A stretch of DNA of 64,000 nt from positions 682,001 to 746,000 of the forward strand of contig MJGA01000013.1 in NCBI GenBank assembly GCA_001910725.1, written 5' to 3'. This stretch comes from Phanerodontia chrysosporium (taxonomy: Eukaryota > Basidiomycota > Agaricomycetes > Polyporales > Phanerochaetaceae). The first letter of the stretch is position 1, and every line of letters starts with the position of its first letter. Shown here piece by piece: positions 49,228 through 60,734 of this stretch. Both the position numbers and the translations under genes were made by a program. Below the pieces are notes generated by a model that did not search any database, was not told the DNA's origin, and worked only from the letters and a program-made list of their open reading frames with translations.

Positions 49228-50528
49228 ATGGACGCAGACGAACGCATTCAGGCCGCTTCCAGATTCCTGCTACAGTCTCCTCCAGGAGAGATCAATGACG
49301 TCCTGAACGGTACGTGCGCATACGCGTTACCTATGGTCGTGTCGCTGAACTGTGTCGCGGCTTGCAGACGTGCGGAACATCATCTCAGATGACGATAGTC
49401 TGCAGACGGGCATCCTACCCGCACTGAGGGAGTATAACCTCGCCCAGTTCATAACCGCCGACGTACCAGGTCACCAGCACCAGGTCAGTCCCCCTGCTAC
49501 CTGTCCCATCCCTGACGCAATTGACGAAGGGGATGTCTCCGGCATTATTGCAGTGTATAGTCAGTGAAGCTGCGCGGGTATCCAAAGGCGATGAGGAGGA
49601 CGAGGAGAGACGGGACAGGTTCTGGGATCCCAGATCGCGAACGAGCTTCCGGTTTGACCATCTTGCCTTGGTGAGCAACCCCGATATGAAATTGTGGGGA
49701 TTGCTGGAGCTTAGAGCCTCCATGACGTTTAGGAAGCTTCCGAACCGGAGCATATCGAGCCAGATGAAGAGTCAGAGCCCTTCAGGTGCGTATCGTGCAG
49801 GCCGTGTGTCAAGCGACCATCTGATCACGATGTCTATAGGGTTGCACTCGAGAACTCATCATTAACATATCTATCTGCACACTTCCACGATGGCGTCACG
49901 TCAGTGTTCTCCACGCAAGGCAACCCGGATCGCTTTGTGATACAAGTTGTCGCTAACAAGTACAACCCTTCTAACTTCTGGTACGTTCACAAGTCGCAAA
50001 GCGCAGAGGGCTTGCAGCTAATGTTGACCTCTGAAGGTCTGGAAGATGGCGCTCGGAGTATGTCGTCAACCTGACCGACCGCACGCTTGAAGGCAAGATC
50101 CTCGTGAACGTGCACTACTATGAACAAGGCAACGTGAGCAGCTCCCGGTTCTTGGTTATATCGCGGTCTAATGACGTGTTCAGGTTCAACTGTCGACGGC
50201 GCACTCTGTCTCACTTGAGCTGCCGCAGACTATTTCTGCAGAGAATGCAGCAGCGTCAGCCTCGAAGATCCTGGCGCTCATTGAAACGGAGGAGACTAAG
50301 TACCAGACATCCCTCAATGAGGCATACCAAGACATGAGTGAGAGGACCTTCAAGAGCTTGCGCAGGGCACTGCCGATGACTCGTGCGAAGCTGGACTGGG
50401 ACAAGGTCAGGCACTACTCGTTAATATAGCTGTGAAACTCATTGGCCTCGTTGGGATAGGTGCTCGGATACAAGCTTGGCCAGGAGCTGTCTGCCACCAA
50501 GGGAGGCTTCGCAGCAGCGCAGGCATAG
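49228..50528 (+). CDS. CAP1: F-actin capping protein subunit alpha
   Basis: Alpha subunit of the CapZ heterodimer that caps barbed ends of actin filaments, active in cortical patches. The start MDADERIQAASRFLLQSPPG is the family N-terminus. It continues with LPALREYNLAQFITADV, FWDPRSRTSFRFDHLAL, LSAHFHDGVTSVFST, FVIQVVANKYNPSNFW and SGRWRSEYVV, the strongly conserved signature. The C-terminal helix and tentacle read RTFKSLRRALPMTRAKLDW and KLGQELSATKGGF. About eight introns; the traced junctions keep frame (for example CAG|TGT ATA GTC). About 300 residues, intact. The partner beta subunit is not in this window. Confidence 0.93.
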
Positions 50529-50774
50529 ACTGCATGCCAGACAGGATAATCAATTTGTGTGGTTGTACAATACTAAATGGAATTCATAAGTTTTGGCTAG
50601 TGATGCGCATTATGGTGATGTACAGTGGAACTCTGCAGAGAGGTATTACAATGAAACGAACAGGATAAATGCATGCTGCGTAGGTGGCTTGTGGCTGACA
50701 GATGGAGCGTATAACGTTTATCGACCCTTGATGTCGAGGAATCCCTTCCTTTTGGTGTGCACGACGGCAGTAGA

Positions 50775-52402
50775 TTAACATTGTAGCTCGCCGGCCGCAC
50801 CGTCATCGAACAACTCTGTCTCCTGCGTCCAGCGTTCAGGGCTCTCGAAGGATGCAGATACTTCTGGCGGCGGCTGCGTTGCTCGTCGAGCGTCATGCGC
50901 CTGTTCTGGCGAGCTCTCGTGCGTCATCTGGATCGGCGGCAACGTCGCGGATGGCAGCGACGGCGGGAGCTGGCGTGCCTCCAGCGCCTCGATGCGCTGC
51001 TGGAGGAACTGCATCTGGCGCATCGACCGGTTCATGAGCTCCATCGAGCCGCGCATCTGGCGCATCGCGCTGTGCATCTGCTGCGTCGCGTGTTTGAGCT
51101 GGGACTGCGCGCGTGCGCAGCGGGCAAAACAGAAAGCCGTCAGCGACGTCGTCCGGAGGCGGGACGGCAGAGCGAGGGCGTGGACGCTCACCTTCATGAG
51201 CGCGAGTTCCTCCGCGGTGCCCGCGCCGAGCACGCTCAGCGCCGCGCCGCCGCCCCACGTGCCGCTGCTCTGCCGCGAGTGCACGCTCTGCGCCGCGCCG
51301 CCGCCCACGTGCCGCTGCTCTGCCGCGAGTGCACGCTCTGCGCCGAGCCCGCGCGCGTCGGGCTGCCGTCCGCGGGCGGCGTCGCGCCGCGCGGGCGCTG
51401 CGCCGGCCGGCTCTCGGCGAGGACGGAGACCGAGTCCAGTGAGCGTTTCCGGCCAGCTGCGAGACCGCGGTCGAGGACGCGGTCGAGGGGCGCGACGACG
51501 CGCTCGGGATCGCGCCCTGCATCTGCAGGATCTCTGTGGCGTGCGGGGGCCGCGGTGTCAGGCCGTGCACCTTCGCGCCATGCGCGCCAGAGCGGGAGAG
51601 GGACGCACCTCGCGGGCGGTAGCGGACAACGATGCGCGCGTATGGCTTCTCGGGTGGGTCTATCGTGACGCCGCCGACGCCCTGGATGGCTTTTATCGGC
51701 ACTTCGCCGCCAGTCCTGGTAGGTTTTCGCGGGTTTGGTCAGCGCTGTGTCCTGCGCTGAAGAGGCCGCGACGCAAGATCCTTACGATAGGCTCGGTGTC
51801 ACCGCGCGGACTTGGCTGAGGCGCGCCGTGTGCGAGATGAGCGTTGGGTCCTGTGGGCGGAACTGCTCGATGCCCGTTGGACGGCAGCGGTAGATGGAAA
51901 ACTCGATCGAGCCTGTGTTCTCCCAGGTGAAGAAGCGCGGGTCGTAGATGCCCTGCTCGTCTGGGCCATGCGTCATGGTTAGCTTGGAGGTACGAACTGA
52001 ACAGCACAGAAGCGCACCGTTGAAGACGAGGCTGCGAAAGCGGAACGGCTTCGTGAGCGTCTCGGAGACGTAGATGCCCGGGAGCATCTTCTGGCCTGGG
52101 GCGAGGTAGTAGCGGCCGATGGGCGCGCCGTCGACCGTGATGCTCACGGAGACGTCCTGCAGGTTCAGGTTGTTCGTGAGAAGGATCTCGAAGTTCTGCG
52201 CGGGGGTGCACCACAGGGCGGGTTTCAGCGGATTTTGCTCCCGCGTGCGGGGCGCGGCGGAGGCAGGAGTGGCACGCACCTTGCCCGAGGCGCTCGGGAC
52301 GAAGCAGCTCACGGTGCGCTCGTCGACGGCCTGCCACGCGTACTCCTCGAGGATCGCGCCGTTGCACACGACAGATATTGAGATGCCGTAGTTGCTGGGC
52401 AT
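50775..52402 (-). CDS. DUF7918-type basidiomycete protein with a coiled-coil C-terminus
   Basis: Function unknown. The N-terminal domain (MPSNYGISISVVCNGAILEE, VDERTVSCFVPSASGK, VDGAPIGRYYLAPGQK, SETLTKPFRFRSLVFN) has the pattern of the fungal DUF7918 family. A middle block reads KAIQGVGGVTIDPPEKPYAR. It is followed by a Ser/Arg-rich region with a tandem 17-residue repeat and then a Met/Gln-rich coiled coil (QLKHATQQMHSAMRQMRG, FLQQRIEALEARQ). Introns: 84 bp after SASGK, a second after VFN, a third with donor GTAAGG after VTPSLS, and two more downstream; the phases are consistent. Two one-base frame breaks lie in the GC-rich repeat area (about 51447-51456 and 51298-51308). The stop is at 50775. 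The coiled coil suggests oligomerisation. Confidence 0.7.
51256..51350 (-). repeat. Two-copy tandem repeat in the DUF7918-type gene
   Basis: Two near-identical copies with a 50-bp spacing (starts at 51256 and 51306). Each encodes QSVHSRQSSGTW. The copies differ by one C in a C-run, so the period is 50 instead of the 51 expected for a 17-codon repeat, which breaks the frame between them. Confidence 0.8.
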
Positions 52403-52734
52403 CGTCTGTGCGTAATCGATCTCTCTGTGCAATGCCAGGAGCTGACGAGACCTGCGCAGGCGCGTGCGCGTCAGGATAATCGCGCCTCTCGAAGGACTCG
52501 GATGTGGCGTGGAAAGAGCGATCTGAGAGGCGTACCCCTTGCCCGGCCTCGACTTGTTCCTGGCGATTGCAGTCGTTCCTGTCCGTTGATCCTGCTTTGT
52601 CGTGGTCGAGGGTAAATTCTCTGGGCGCCTATGCTACGTCCAATTAGCACGTGCCGATGCGTGCTCCGCCCTGGTATACTGTACATGCGATTCTTTATGG
52701 TACACAGTCCCTCTTCGACATTCTATATCTCTTT

Positions 52735-54294
52735 CTACAGCTTGGAGGCTTCAGCTTCCGGGTAATTTGTATATCCAGCGCGAATATTGTCGCCATGGCC
52801 AGCATAGAACGTCTTGACGTCCAGCTGCATGTTCAGAGGCAGGCCAGCCTCGATTCTCTTCTGCAGATCAGGGTTCGAGATCCACGCCGTGCCGAACACG
52901 ACACCGTCGACGACGCCCTGCGCGAGCAGCGTCTCCGCCTCCTCCGGGCTCAGCCCACCATTCAGCAAGAGGCGCGTCGGCGTCGGGTTGCGCGCGTCGA
53001 ACTCGCGCGTCGGCATCGCAGGCCCGCGGATCTGCGCCTCGGCGTGCTCCTCGAGCGTCGCAGGCGGCGGCTTGATGATGCGCCATACACGGCGAGCACG
53101 TCGTGCGGCGTGCCCCGCTTGTACTGCCGCTCGGGGCGGTTGTCCTCGACCTGCTTGATGTCGGGGCGCACGGGGATCGGCACGTCCATCATGGGGAGGT
53201 AGCGCACGAGCTGCACGTAGGCGGGCTTCATGGCGGAAATTTGCGTGAGGTAGTAAGTGAAGGTCGTGATAGTGTCAGGGAGAGGCATTCTGCAAGGAGC
53301 ATGAGAGAACACTGCTGAACACAGTACTGGATACGTACCCAACGTCATTATAACCTCCACAGGGGTTGATCTTGATTCCAACACGGGCTGGGCCCCAGAC
53401 GTCTATGAGCGCCTTCAAGCACTCCAGGCCCATTCGGCAGCGATTCTTGACTGAGCCGCCCCACTCGTCAGTCCGTTGATTGGAATTATAGTCCAGAAAT
53501 TGATGAATAAGGTATCCATTGGCAGAATGGACTATTCTCCATGAGATTGAGATACGAAGTCATGTAAGAGCAGCGCAACGTACGCTCTACGCCGTCAAAG
53601 CCAGCCTTCTTTGCCATCTTGGCGGCGTTCCTATATTCTTCGACAAAAGTCCACGGATCTCCAATGGCGGTAGGCTATCGTGACGGATGTCAGAGCATTG
53701 GAAACGTCTCGATTCGCTGTCCACTGACTGTGATGTATCCAGGTTCACCAGGCAACTGTCTGAACTTGCCGCCCTGAGCGGCAATGGCAGAGGGGCCAGG
53801 GACGGGCTGTAACAGGAGTCAGCACGCTCCATACGGATCTAGACCACAGATTGCGTACCTTGCCTGTCTTCTTCTGCTCAGGCATGTCTGGGTGCGCGAC
53901 GCGCCCGACGTGCCAGAGCTGCACATGGTTCAGCAGAAGCGATGGTGACAGCAACATGTGCACGCACCTGACAGAACATGAGCGCCCCGGCCTGGTGAAC
54001 ACTATCTGTGATGCGCTTCCACGCTTGAGCGTGCTCCTCGCTCCAGATGCCGGGGGCGTTCGGCCACTCTGTACCCTGCGGAGAGATGAGAGTGCCCTCG
54101 GACATGATAAGCCCGCAGCCACCCTTGGCGCGCTGCGTGTAGTACTCGAGGTTTGCGTCATTCGGAATGGTAGTCGGCACGGAGCGGTTACGGGTGAGGG
54201 AGGCCATGACGTTCCTGTTGCGGACGTGCAGGTCGCCGAGGGCCAGCGGCTCGGAGATGTGAGGCATCTGTGAGGTGGTCGTCATGGTTTTCAT
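52735..54294 (-). CDS. NADH:flavin oxidoreductase / Old Yellow Enzyme family
   Basis: FMN-dependent ene-reductase reducing alpha,beta-unsaturated carbonyls; the physiological substrate is unknown. The start MKTMTTTSQMPHISEPLALG leads to RNRNVMASLTRNRS, YYTQRAKGGCGLIMSEGTLI and LWHVGRVAHPDM. The barrel continues with KKAGFDGVE, and the active-site HxxN lies in VHSANGYLIHQFLDYNSNQR, followed by TDEWGGSVKNR and VGIKINPCGGYND. The C-terminal FMN phosphate-binding part is LLNGGLSPEEAETLLAQG and VVFGTAWISNPDL. Six or more introns. A one-base frame break lies at about 53078-53086, between DVLAVYG and IIKPPPATLEEH. A TATA box 51 bp upstream supports the start. Length about 370 residues. Confidence 0.9.
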
Positions 54295-54344
54295 GCTTTG
54301 CGCGCGATGAGGGGAGGGAGAGAAGATGGGTGAATGTAGCTAGC

Positions 54345-54351
54345 TTTTATA
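54345..54351 (-). promoter_or_regulatory. TATA box of the Old Yellow Enzyme gene
   Basis: TATAAAA on the minus strand, 51 bp upstream of the ATG at 54294. Confidence 0.55.
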
Positions 54352-55089
54352 TGGCGTCACGGTCTCGATTAGCTCCTGACCTGTGGAGAGACTTCTGTTC
54401 TGAAGAAGACCGCTGATATCATTGGTCCAGTCGCGAACGTCAGGCTGAAACATAAGATCGGGTGCCTCGAGCCTGCGAATTTGGCTTGAAAAGTCTACAT
54501 AAGGGGTGGTGGCGGGCGAACTTTGCTCTAATCCGCACCAACGTGGGTCGGCATGACGCAAGCACCAGATGAGCTGGAAGCTGCAGATGTACGATAAACC
54601 TAGAAACCAACGAGTCGACGTGATTATTTAGTTGCAGGGTTGTAGGTTTTAGTCGCTTTTCAGTGTTGCACGTCGGGATCCTAGGCCATGTAAGTCGTCC
54701 GCCGCGTCGACTGGTCACTGGTGTACTCCGACTCGGAGCAGGAGATGCCGGCGTCACTTGCCGGCCGACGCCACAAAGCCGTTGATCCACGTGATTTGCC
54801 GCTGGATTTGGATGTGCGCGCCTAGTACATCACCTCGCCCGTGTACAACTCAGCTCGCTTATTCTTGGATACTAAACACCATGGATGTTTCGCGCATTGA
54901 CGTAGCTTCGGCAGAGCTTTGCCTCAGATTGGGTTGTAGACAATGGGCCTCTGCTCTCCCACTCGATGGTCATCCTCCACGTCTCGGCTGACATTGCTCA
55001 GGCCAGCCTCCACGCCAGTTTGCAATGTATCCCGCGTCAGAGCATGCCTCTGCAATTCTACCTGCATCTGCCTCTTTAGCGCTGCGAGA
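54352..55089. other. Intergenic, nothing recognised
   Basis: About 740 bp between divergent genes. No convincing coding frame; it presumably contains both promoters. Confidence 0.45.
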
Positions 55090-55938
55090 ATGGCCGCATC
55101 TCAAGGCGAGACATGTCAGCTCGTCGCGACATGGATGAAGATATGTCGTCAGGATTTTGCCTGCGTAGGTGCGTGTTCGTTACGGCCTTCTGAATAGCTC
55201 TTGGTCACTCACGTGTACTTTCAGTCGGCATCGCTTTCTTTGTTCTGTATGTCCTCTTTGGTGTGACGCCCACTCTCAAGGCCATCGAGTGGTGTCGCAA
55301 GAAGTTCACCGGGAGGGCCAAACGGGAGCAGATGGACGTCGAGGATCCGGAGCAGGAATACGGTGCGTCGTCGTCAGTCGACCTTGAGCGACCTCGCAAA
55401 AAGCTGAACGTCTGAAGATGGGCACGACCAGCACCACTCGCACACGAATCTCCTGAAGCGTTTCATCTCTCGCTACTCTGACGCACACACTGCTGTCCCG
55501 CCAACGACGTACTTTCCTACCCTCTCAGAGTCTTCCCCACAACCACCCACTCGGGTATCTTGTCCTCGATCAGTCCCGCTCTGTGATAGCCTGCAAGAAC
55601 ACATGCGGTTTGCGCGCTTCCAGTTCCCGAAGACACGTCGCGGACCTGCTCCTCTGTCGACACCGCTTCCCGCCTTGACCTCGACTTCGACGCGTTCTTC
55701 GCAGTGCTCCACAGACACGGACCTCGAGACGCTTGATGACCTCGTTCTCGGTGCAGAAGTCCAACGGAAGTCCATCTTCGATCCCAGCGAGTATTCTCCC
55801 CTAGGCTTCGAGGACTTGAATGAGGAGAAGAAATCGGTAGACGAGGCCGCTGCACGTTTGCCGAATATTCCGCCTCCTGCGTCCCTTAATCTTGACCAAC
55901 AGATGGAGCCCGAGCGGTTTGAGTATGACCCCGTCTAA
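55090..55938 (+). CDS. Single-pass membrane protein of unknown function
   Basis: I do not recognise the family. The start MAASQGETCQLVATWMKICR is followed, across an intron with donor GTGCGT (phase kept at GTA G|TC), by a hydrophobic segment VVGIAFFVLYVLFGVTP that should span a membrane once. Then come a basic stretch (WCRKKFTGRAKREQ) and an acidic one (MDVEDPEQEYG). Two ends are possible. Without further splicing the protein stops at 55415 after RPRKKLNV (about 89 residues). A second GTGCGT donor after EQEY and the acceptor CTGAAG at 55416 join in frame to a 170-residue disordered tail (DGHDQHHSHTNLL..., EVQRKSIFDPSEYSPLGFED, ending EPERFEYDPV at 55938). The open tail and its acidic, proline-rich make-up favour the long form. 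Confidence 0.6.
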
Positions 55939-56567
55939 TGTCTGTCTGTCAAGGCTGCCTCTGCACCTACATTGTCCCGCTGTTACAGTACCTTAAGGTA
56001 CACACCCTCTGCAATCAACTGCTGCATTTATCAATACACGTTCTTCCTAGACTGACATCCGCTAGCACGAAGTGTAATAATCCTTGTTGAATGAATGCGC
56101 TATAGGTGCGCCTGTCAGCTTCTCTTCCATAGCTCATCGTTTGTGACAGCTTGAATGCTAGCCTGACAAGACAGGGATACGGCGATTACTCCTATATGGC
56201 GGGAAGAGCGTGATGACCTACGTTGGCTCACGCAAGCTGCAAGGCCAACACGCCCCACTAGGGTCCTCCTCCTGCAGATCGCCAAGTTCTCGAATTGTCC
56301 CAGCCGCGATGTCCAAACAACACCCTCAAGTGACTTGGTCCGTCAGGTCTAACGTGCTGCACAACTTCTGGCTTAAAAAGCGACGTCTTCGCTCGTCAGC
56401 AGCAGCAGTACGCCACTCTCGGGAGGCCTAGCGTACCTGCATAGCACACAATGTGAGCTGCATCACTGGGCTCCGTCGTCTCACAGTCCTCACGGCCCAC
56501 CTCTTCTAGGACAAGACCCACAACTAGCTTGCCATCCGCCTCAGGCTCGTCTGGCGTGAAACCCTTC

Positions 56568-58142
56568 ATGGGGTTCAGACAGTGGTACAACGGCCCGTCG
56601 CGCAGGGCACATTATACACGCATAGGGCTGCGCGCGATGGGGCGCGTGGTGCTGCCCGTACTAGCCGCCGTCCTCCTCGGCATGGCCATCGGGTGGGTGT
56701 TCCGCACGCGCAAGCTCGCCCCGCCGCCGACGTCGCCCTTCGCGGGGCGCAAGATTACGTTCGATCTCACGATCACAAATGTCGACCCGCTCGCCGCTGG
56801 AGGCACAATGTCGCTCGGCTGGAACATCATCGAGGACAGCTGCTACGGCGAGGTCGTCGACGGCGATGATGACAATGGTATCGATGGCGACAGTGACGAT
56901 CGTACGCCCGGGGACACGTCGTGTTCCCCAGTAAATATCTACATGGACACGTATGTAGATGCAGCTCGACTCACTCGTGACAGCACAGTACTGATCAAAC
57001 AATACCCAGCAATCTCTTCGCTAGCTCGACAGCGACTCCGAACGTGATAGCAAACAATAGCCTTCCGGACACGCCGATCTTCCAGTTTATTCCCAAGGAG
57101 GACCTGGACTGGCGCGGAAACTCGCCGCGCTTTGAAACAAACCTTGCGCTGTGGGTGCGAGGGCACCAGCTGTACTCCACGCTGTTGAATTACCCTTTTG
57201 ACCAGTGAGCATGCATTTCCCCTCGCGCTAGCCCACTGTATCTGACGTGCCATGCAAACAGGTACTGGGGCAATATCGTCATCTTTGCGAAGGACAATGT
57301 CACAGGAGAGCCCGTCGGCCTCGCTATTGGACACACCGACGGTGTCGCCGTGTACGCGTTCCCTGCGTTCTCTCATACCGTGTGCTGAATGGTTGTGCAG
57401 CGGATACGACGCCATGTTTTGGTTCGACGCGAACGATAGCGGCTTCAGCCTCCACGACTTCGACGAGCACAACAAGGCGGACGGCTCGCTCTACCTCATC
57501 CTGTATGCCCGACGCACGGTGCTCGTGCGCGCATACGTCGTGACCCTTGTTATCGCCATGTGTACGTCCCGCCCTTCTGCCCTTCTGCTGGCTGGCGCTG
57601 AGCGGATGATACAGGGCTCATCACGCTGCTGCTGCTTGCCATCACGATCCAGGCAACATTCTACGATTACGAAGTTGACATGACGATCCTCGCCGCACCG
57701 GTCGCGACTCTTTTCGCGTTCACGACCTTGCGCACCGCGCTGCCGGGCGCGCCGGGCACGTTCGGTGCGTCGCGCTGCTTGCATTGTGCTGGTCTCATTG
57801 CTGACTTGTCCCTCTACAGGTGCTGTCATTGGTACGGTTCTCACGAGTTGCCAGTTGTCATACCCTGACCTGTCTTGTGCAGATTTTGTCGGCACGCTGC
57901 CGTCGCTGGCGGTATTGATTACCATCGTATGCTCTTCCATGCTCATCCGGTTTGCCTCCCTACTAATGCGAACCGTCTCCTAGGCTGTTCTATCCCTCAT
58001 CAATGTGCTCGTACGCTCTAAGCGCAAACACGACTCAGACAAAAAACCCGACTCAGACAAAAAACCCAACTCAGACAAAAAACCCAACTCAGACCCCGAC
58101 CACGACTCAGACACAGGCAATAAGTCGGAGTCGATTGCCTAG
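56568..58142 (+). CDS. DUF4436 membrane protein, copy A
   Basis: Multi-pass membrane protein of a fungal family with unknown function. The start MGFRQWYNGPSRRAHY is chosen because copy B begins with the matching FRQW block. A first transmembrane helix is VVLPVLAAVLLGMAIGWVF, followed by RTRKLAPPPTSPFAGRKI and a luminal/extracellular part with ITNVDPLAAGGTMSLGWN, acidic DDDNGIDGDSDD, FQFIPKEDLDW and YSTLLNYPFDQYWGN. Later parts are YLILYARRTVLVRAYVVTL, a helix LITLLLLAITIQATF, APVATLFAFTTLRTALPGAP (family signature) and DFVGTLPSLAVLI. The cytosolic tail carries three SDKKP-type repeats and ends ESIA at 58142. About eight exons with short introns; the traced junctions keep frame. Confidence 0.85.
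58032..58085 (+). repeat. 18-bp tandem repeat in the DUF4436 copy A tail
   Basis: Three 18-bp units (GACTCAGACAAAAAACCC and close variants), encoding DSDKKP/NSDKKP, followed by a partial fourth. Copy B lacks this array, so it arose after the gene duplication. Confidence 0.9.
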
Positions 58143-59232
58143 AGGTGGCTCTGCGGTCTCCCCCAGTTTTGTCTCGCTGAATACCTGACCCGAGCGCGTG
58201 AGGCTGGCCTCTCGTATGTGGATGACCAGATACATATGGCATATACTATCGTGAGCAATAAATTTCGGTTATGCATCACTTCAGTGTATATGCTACTCAG
58301 AGACCCGCTGAAGGAGCGACCGCGTGCGACGGCGAGCTCATCGACGGCGTCCGATAGCATTCGAGTAGTGTGCAGAGCGTTGGATCAGGCGTCCCGCCAT
58401 GGGACCCGACTTTTCGATACCTCCCCTGGGCTTTCTAGACACTGACCTCTGTGAGGAGACGCAACCTGCAGGCGACGCTTGCCAGGTATACTGCCTCCTG
58501 CGTACCTGGATTTTGATTAGCAGATGGGATTTGAACGGTTCCGATACGACGCTAATTGCTCTATAGGCTCATGTTCGTCTCGTGTCTGCTCGCGACGCTG
58601 CTCCTTCCCCTTAATCTTCGTCCTGTTTCGGCCTGTTTCGATACCTTGGCATGTACGGTCTTTGCGCTTGGTTGCCACATGTTTTCACTAGACCTTTAAC
58701 TTGGGTTTGTCGCTGATATCCGACAACACGAGTGGCAATATTTCTTGCCGAAGGAACGCATTCTAGGTGTGCCCATCAATTTCTACTCCATTTCTTAGCC
58801 TTTCTGACAGTTTGAATGCTAGGCTATGATAGAAAAGGTGTCTCCGCTTATTCCTACGACGGATGGAATGATGTGTTCCATGTCGGCGCGTGTAAACTGC
58901 GCGTGCAACACACCGCACTAGGGTCCTTAGACCATAGAGCGTCAAGGCATCCTTCATCTGCCATCTCCCGTGTGCTGTCCAGACGACATCCGCAAGGCCA
59001 GTCTTTCTCCTGCGTAGCCTGCCGTGCCCAACATTGCCGACTTTAAAAGCGATGCTTTTGCTCGTCGTCCAACGACATACCACTCCTAGGAGACACTAGC
59101 CGAGGGAGTGGACAGAGCATCTGATGTGAGTGACATCGCTGGATCATGTCCTTCTGCAGCGCATACAGCTCACATCTCTAGGACGAAACCACGGCCAGTT
59201 CGTCGCCCACCCCGTCTCCCGCGGGCTCCCCC
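58143..59232. other. Spacer between the DUF4436 copies
   Basis: About 1.1 kb with the copy A 3' end and the copy B promoter. The right half resembles the upstream region of copy A. No other gene seen. Confidence 0.5.
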
Positions 59233-60734
59233 ATGAAGTTCCGCCAGGGCTTCAGGCAGTGGATAATGGGCGGAACGCGCCTTGCGCATTGGGCACGCGT
59301 CTTTCTGCGCTTAGTACTGTTCGTCGTCGTTGTCGCGGTCTTTGGCATGGCCATCGGGTGGGTTTTCCGGACACGCAAGCTTGGCCCTGCGCCTCCGTCG
59401 CCCTTCCAAGGGCGCCAGATCTCGTTCGACCTCACGCTCTTGAGCGTCGACCCGCTCGTGTCTGGGGGTACCATGTCGTTCGGATGGAACATCATTAACG
59501 ATAGCTGCTACGGACCTATCAGCGATGGCGACGACGATGACGGCAATAGCGGCTACGACTACAACAGTGCACCCAGAAACACGTCGTGCCCGACTGTCAA
59601 TATTTACATGGACACGTACGTGCATCGTGATTCTTTGCCTCTGGCCACTGGCTGACGGTAAACGTGCAGCAATCTCTTTGCCAGCACGGTAGCAACTCCG
59701 ACAGTCACTCAAAACAACAGTATTCCGGGGACGCCGATCTTCCAGTTCATTCCCAAGGCAGACTTGGACTGGCGCTCGAATGAGGTCCGCTTTGAGACGA
59801 ACCTCGCCATGTGGGCGCGCGGGCACAAGTTGTACTCCACGCTGCTGAATTATCCCTTCGATCAGTGAGCGCCCTTTCGTTGTCGCCCTGCCTTCTGCAT
59901 CTCACATTCTCCTACGCAAACAGGTACTGGGGCAACATCTTCATATATGCACAGGTCAATGGTACAGAAGAGCCCGTCGGCCTCTCTATCGGACATACCG
60001 ACGGTGTGGCCGTGTATGCATCGTCTGCAGCTCTTGGACCATTGTGCTGACTTCCTGTGTAGCGGATACGATGCCTCCTTTCAGTTCGACCCGCGCTATG
60101 GTTACGACCTTAACGATTTCAATGAGCAAAACAAGAAGGACGGCTCGCTCTATCTCATCATGTATATCAGGCGTACGGTGCTCGTGCGCGCATACGTTGT
60201 AACACTCGTCATTGCCATGTGTGCGTCGCACCCCTCTCCCGGTCTACCATTTTGCTAGCTGGTGCTGAACGGAAGAGGCAGGGCTCATCACGTTATTGCT
60301 GTTTGCTATCGCGGTTCAGGGGACGTTCTTTGGTTACGACGTCGAGGTGACAATCCTCGCCGCTCCAGTTGCGACCCTTTTCGCGTTCACGACTTTGCGC
60401 ACCGCGCTGCCAGGTGCACCGGGCACATTTGGTTCGTATCTTCCTATCCTTCTTCCCAGGTCTCAGCGCTGACTTCACGATGTACAGGTGCAATAATCGG
60501 TACGCTTCTCATTGGTCTATAGCAATTTGACTCTGATTTACCCATATCCAGATTTCGTCGGAACGTTGCCTTCACTGGCGGTATTGATTGGCATCGTAAG
60601 CTCTTCCCTAGCAGTTTTCCCATCGCTGCTGAGCGGACTTCTTGCAGGCTGTTCTGTGTCTCATCCACGTGCTCGTAAACCTCGAGCGCAAACGCAAACC
60701 GGAATCGAAACCTCAGTCCAGCTCTCATGAGTAG
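59233..60734 (+). CDS. DUF4436 membrane protein, copy B
   Basis: Paralogue of the gene at 56568-58142 with the same exon order. The start is MKFRQGFRQWIMGGTRLAHW, followed by a helix LFVVVVAVFGMAIGWVF and the shared RTRKLGPAPPSPFQGRQI. Matching blocks are LSVDPLVSGGTMSFGWNII, an acidic DDDDGNSGYDYN, FQFIPKADLDW, YSTLLNYPFDQYWGN, YLIMYIRRTVLVRAYVVTL, APVATLFAFTTLRTALPGAP and DFVGTLPSLAVLIGI. The tail is NLERKRKPESKPQSSSHE, ending at 60734, without the 18-bp array of copy A. Both copies look intact, which suggests both are kept by selection. Membership in DUF4436 rests on the APVATLFAF...LPGAP signature region and topology. Confidence 0.85.

Larger units (their letters stand above)
56040..60734 (+). 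repeat. Tandem duplication carrying two DUF4436 genes and their upstream regions
   Basis: Two units of about 2.6 kb in direct orientation. Beyond the coding similarity, the upstream parts share motifs: GCACTAGGGTCCT-like (56255-56270 and 58917-58930), a GACAG-TTGAATGCTAG block (56145 and 58808) and AAAAGCGA near 56375 and 59045. The duplicated segment therefore includes the promoter. The upstream copies are clearly diverged, so the event is not very recent. Confidence 0.7.
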
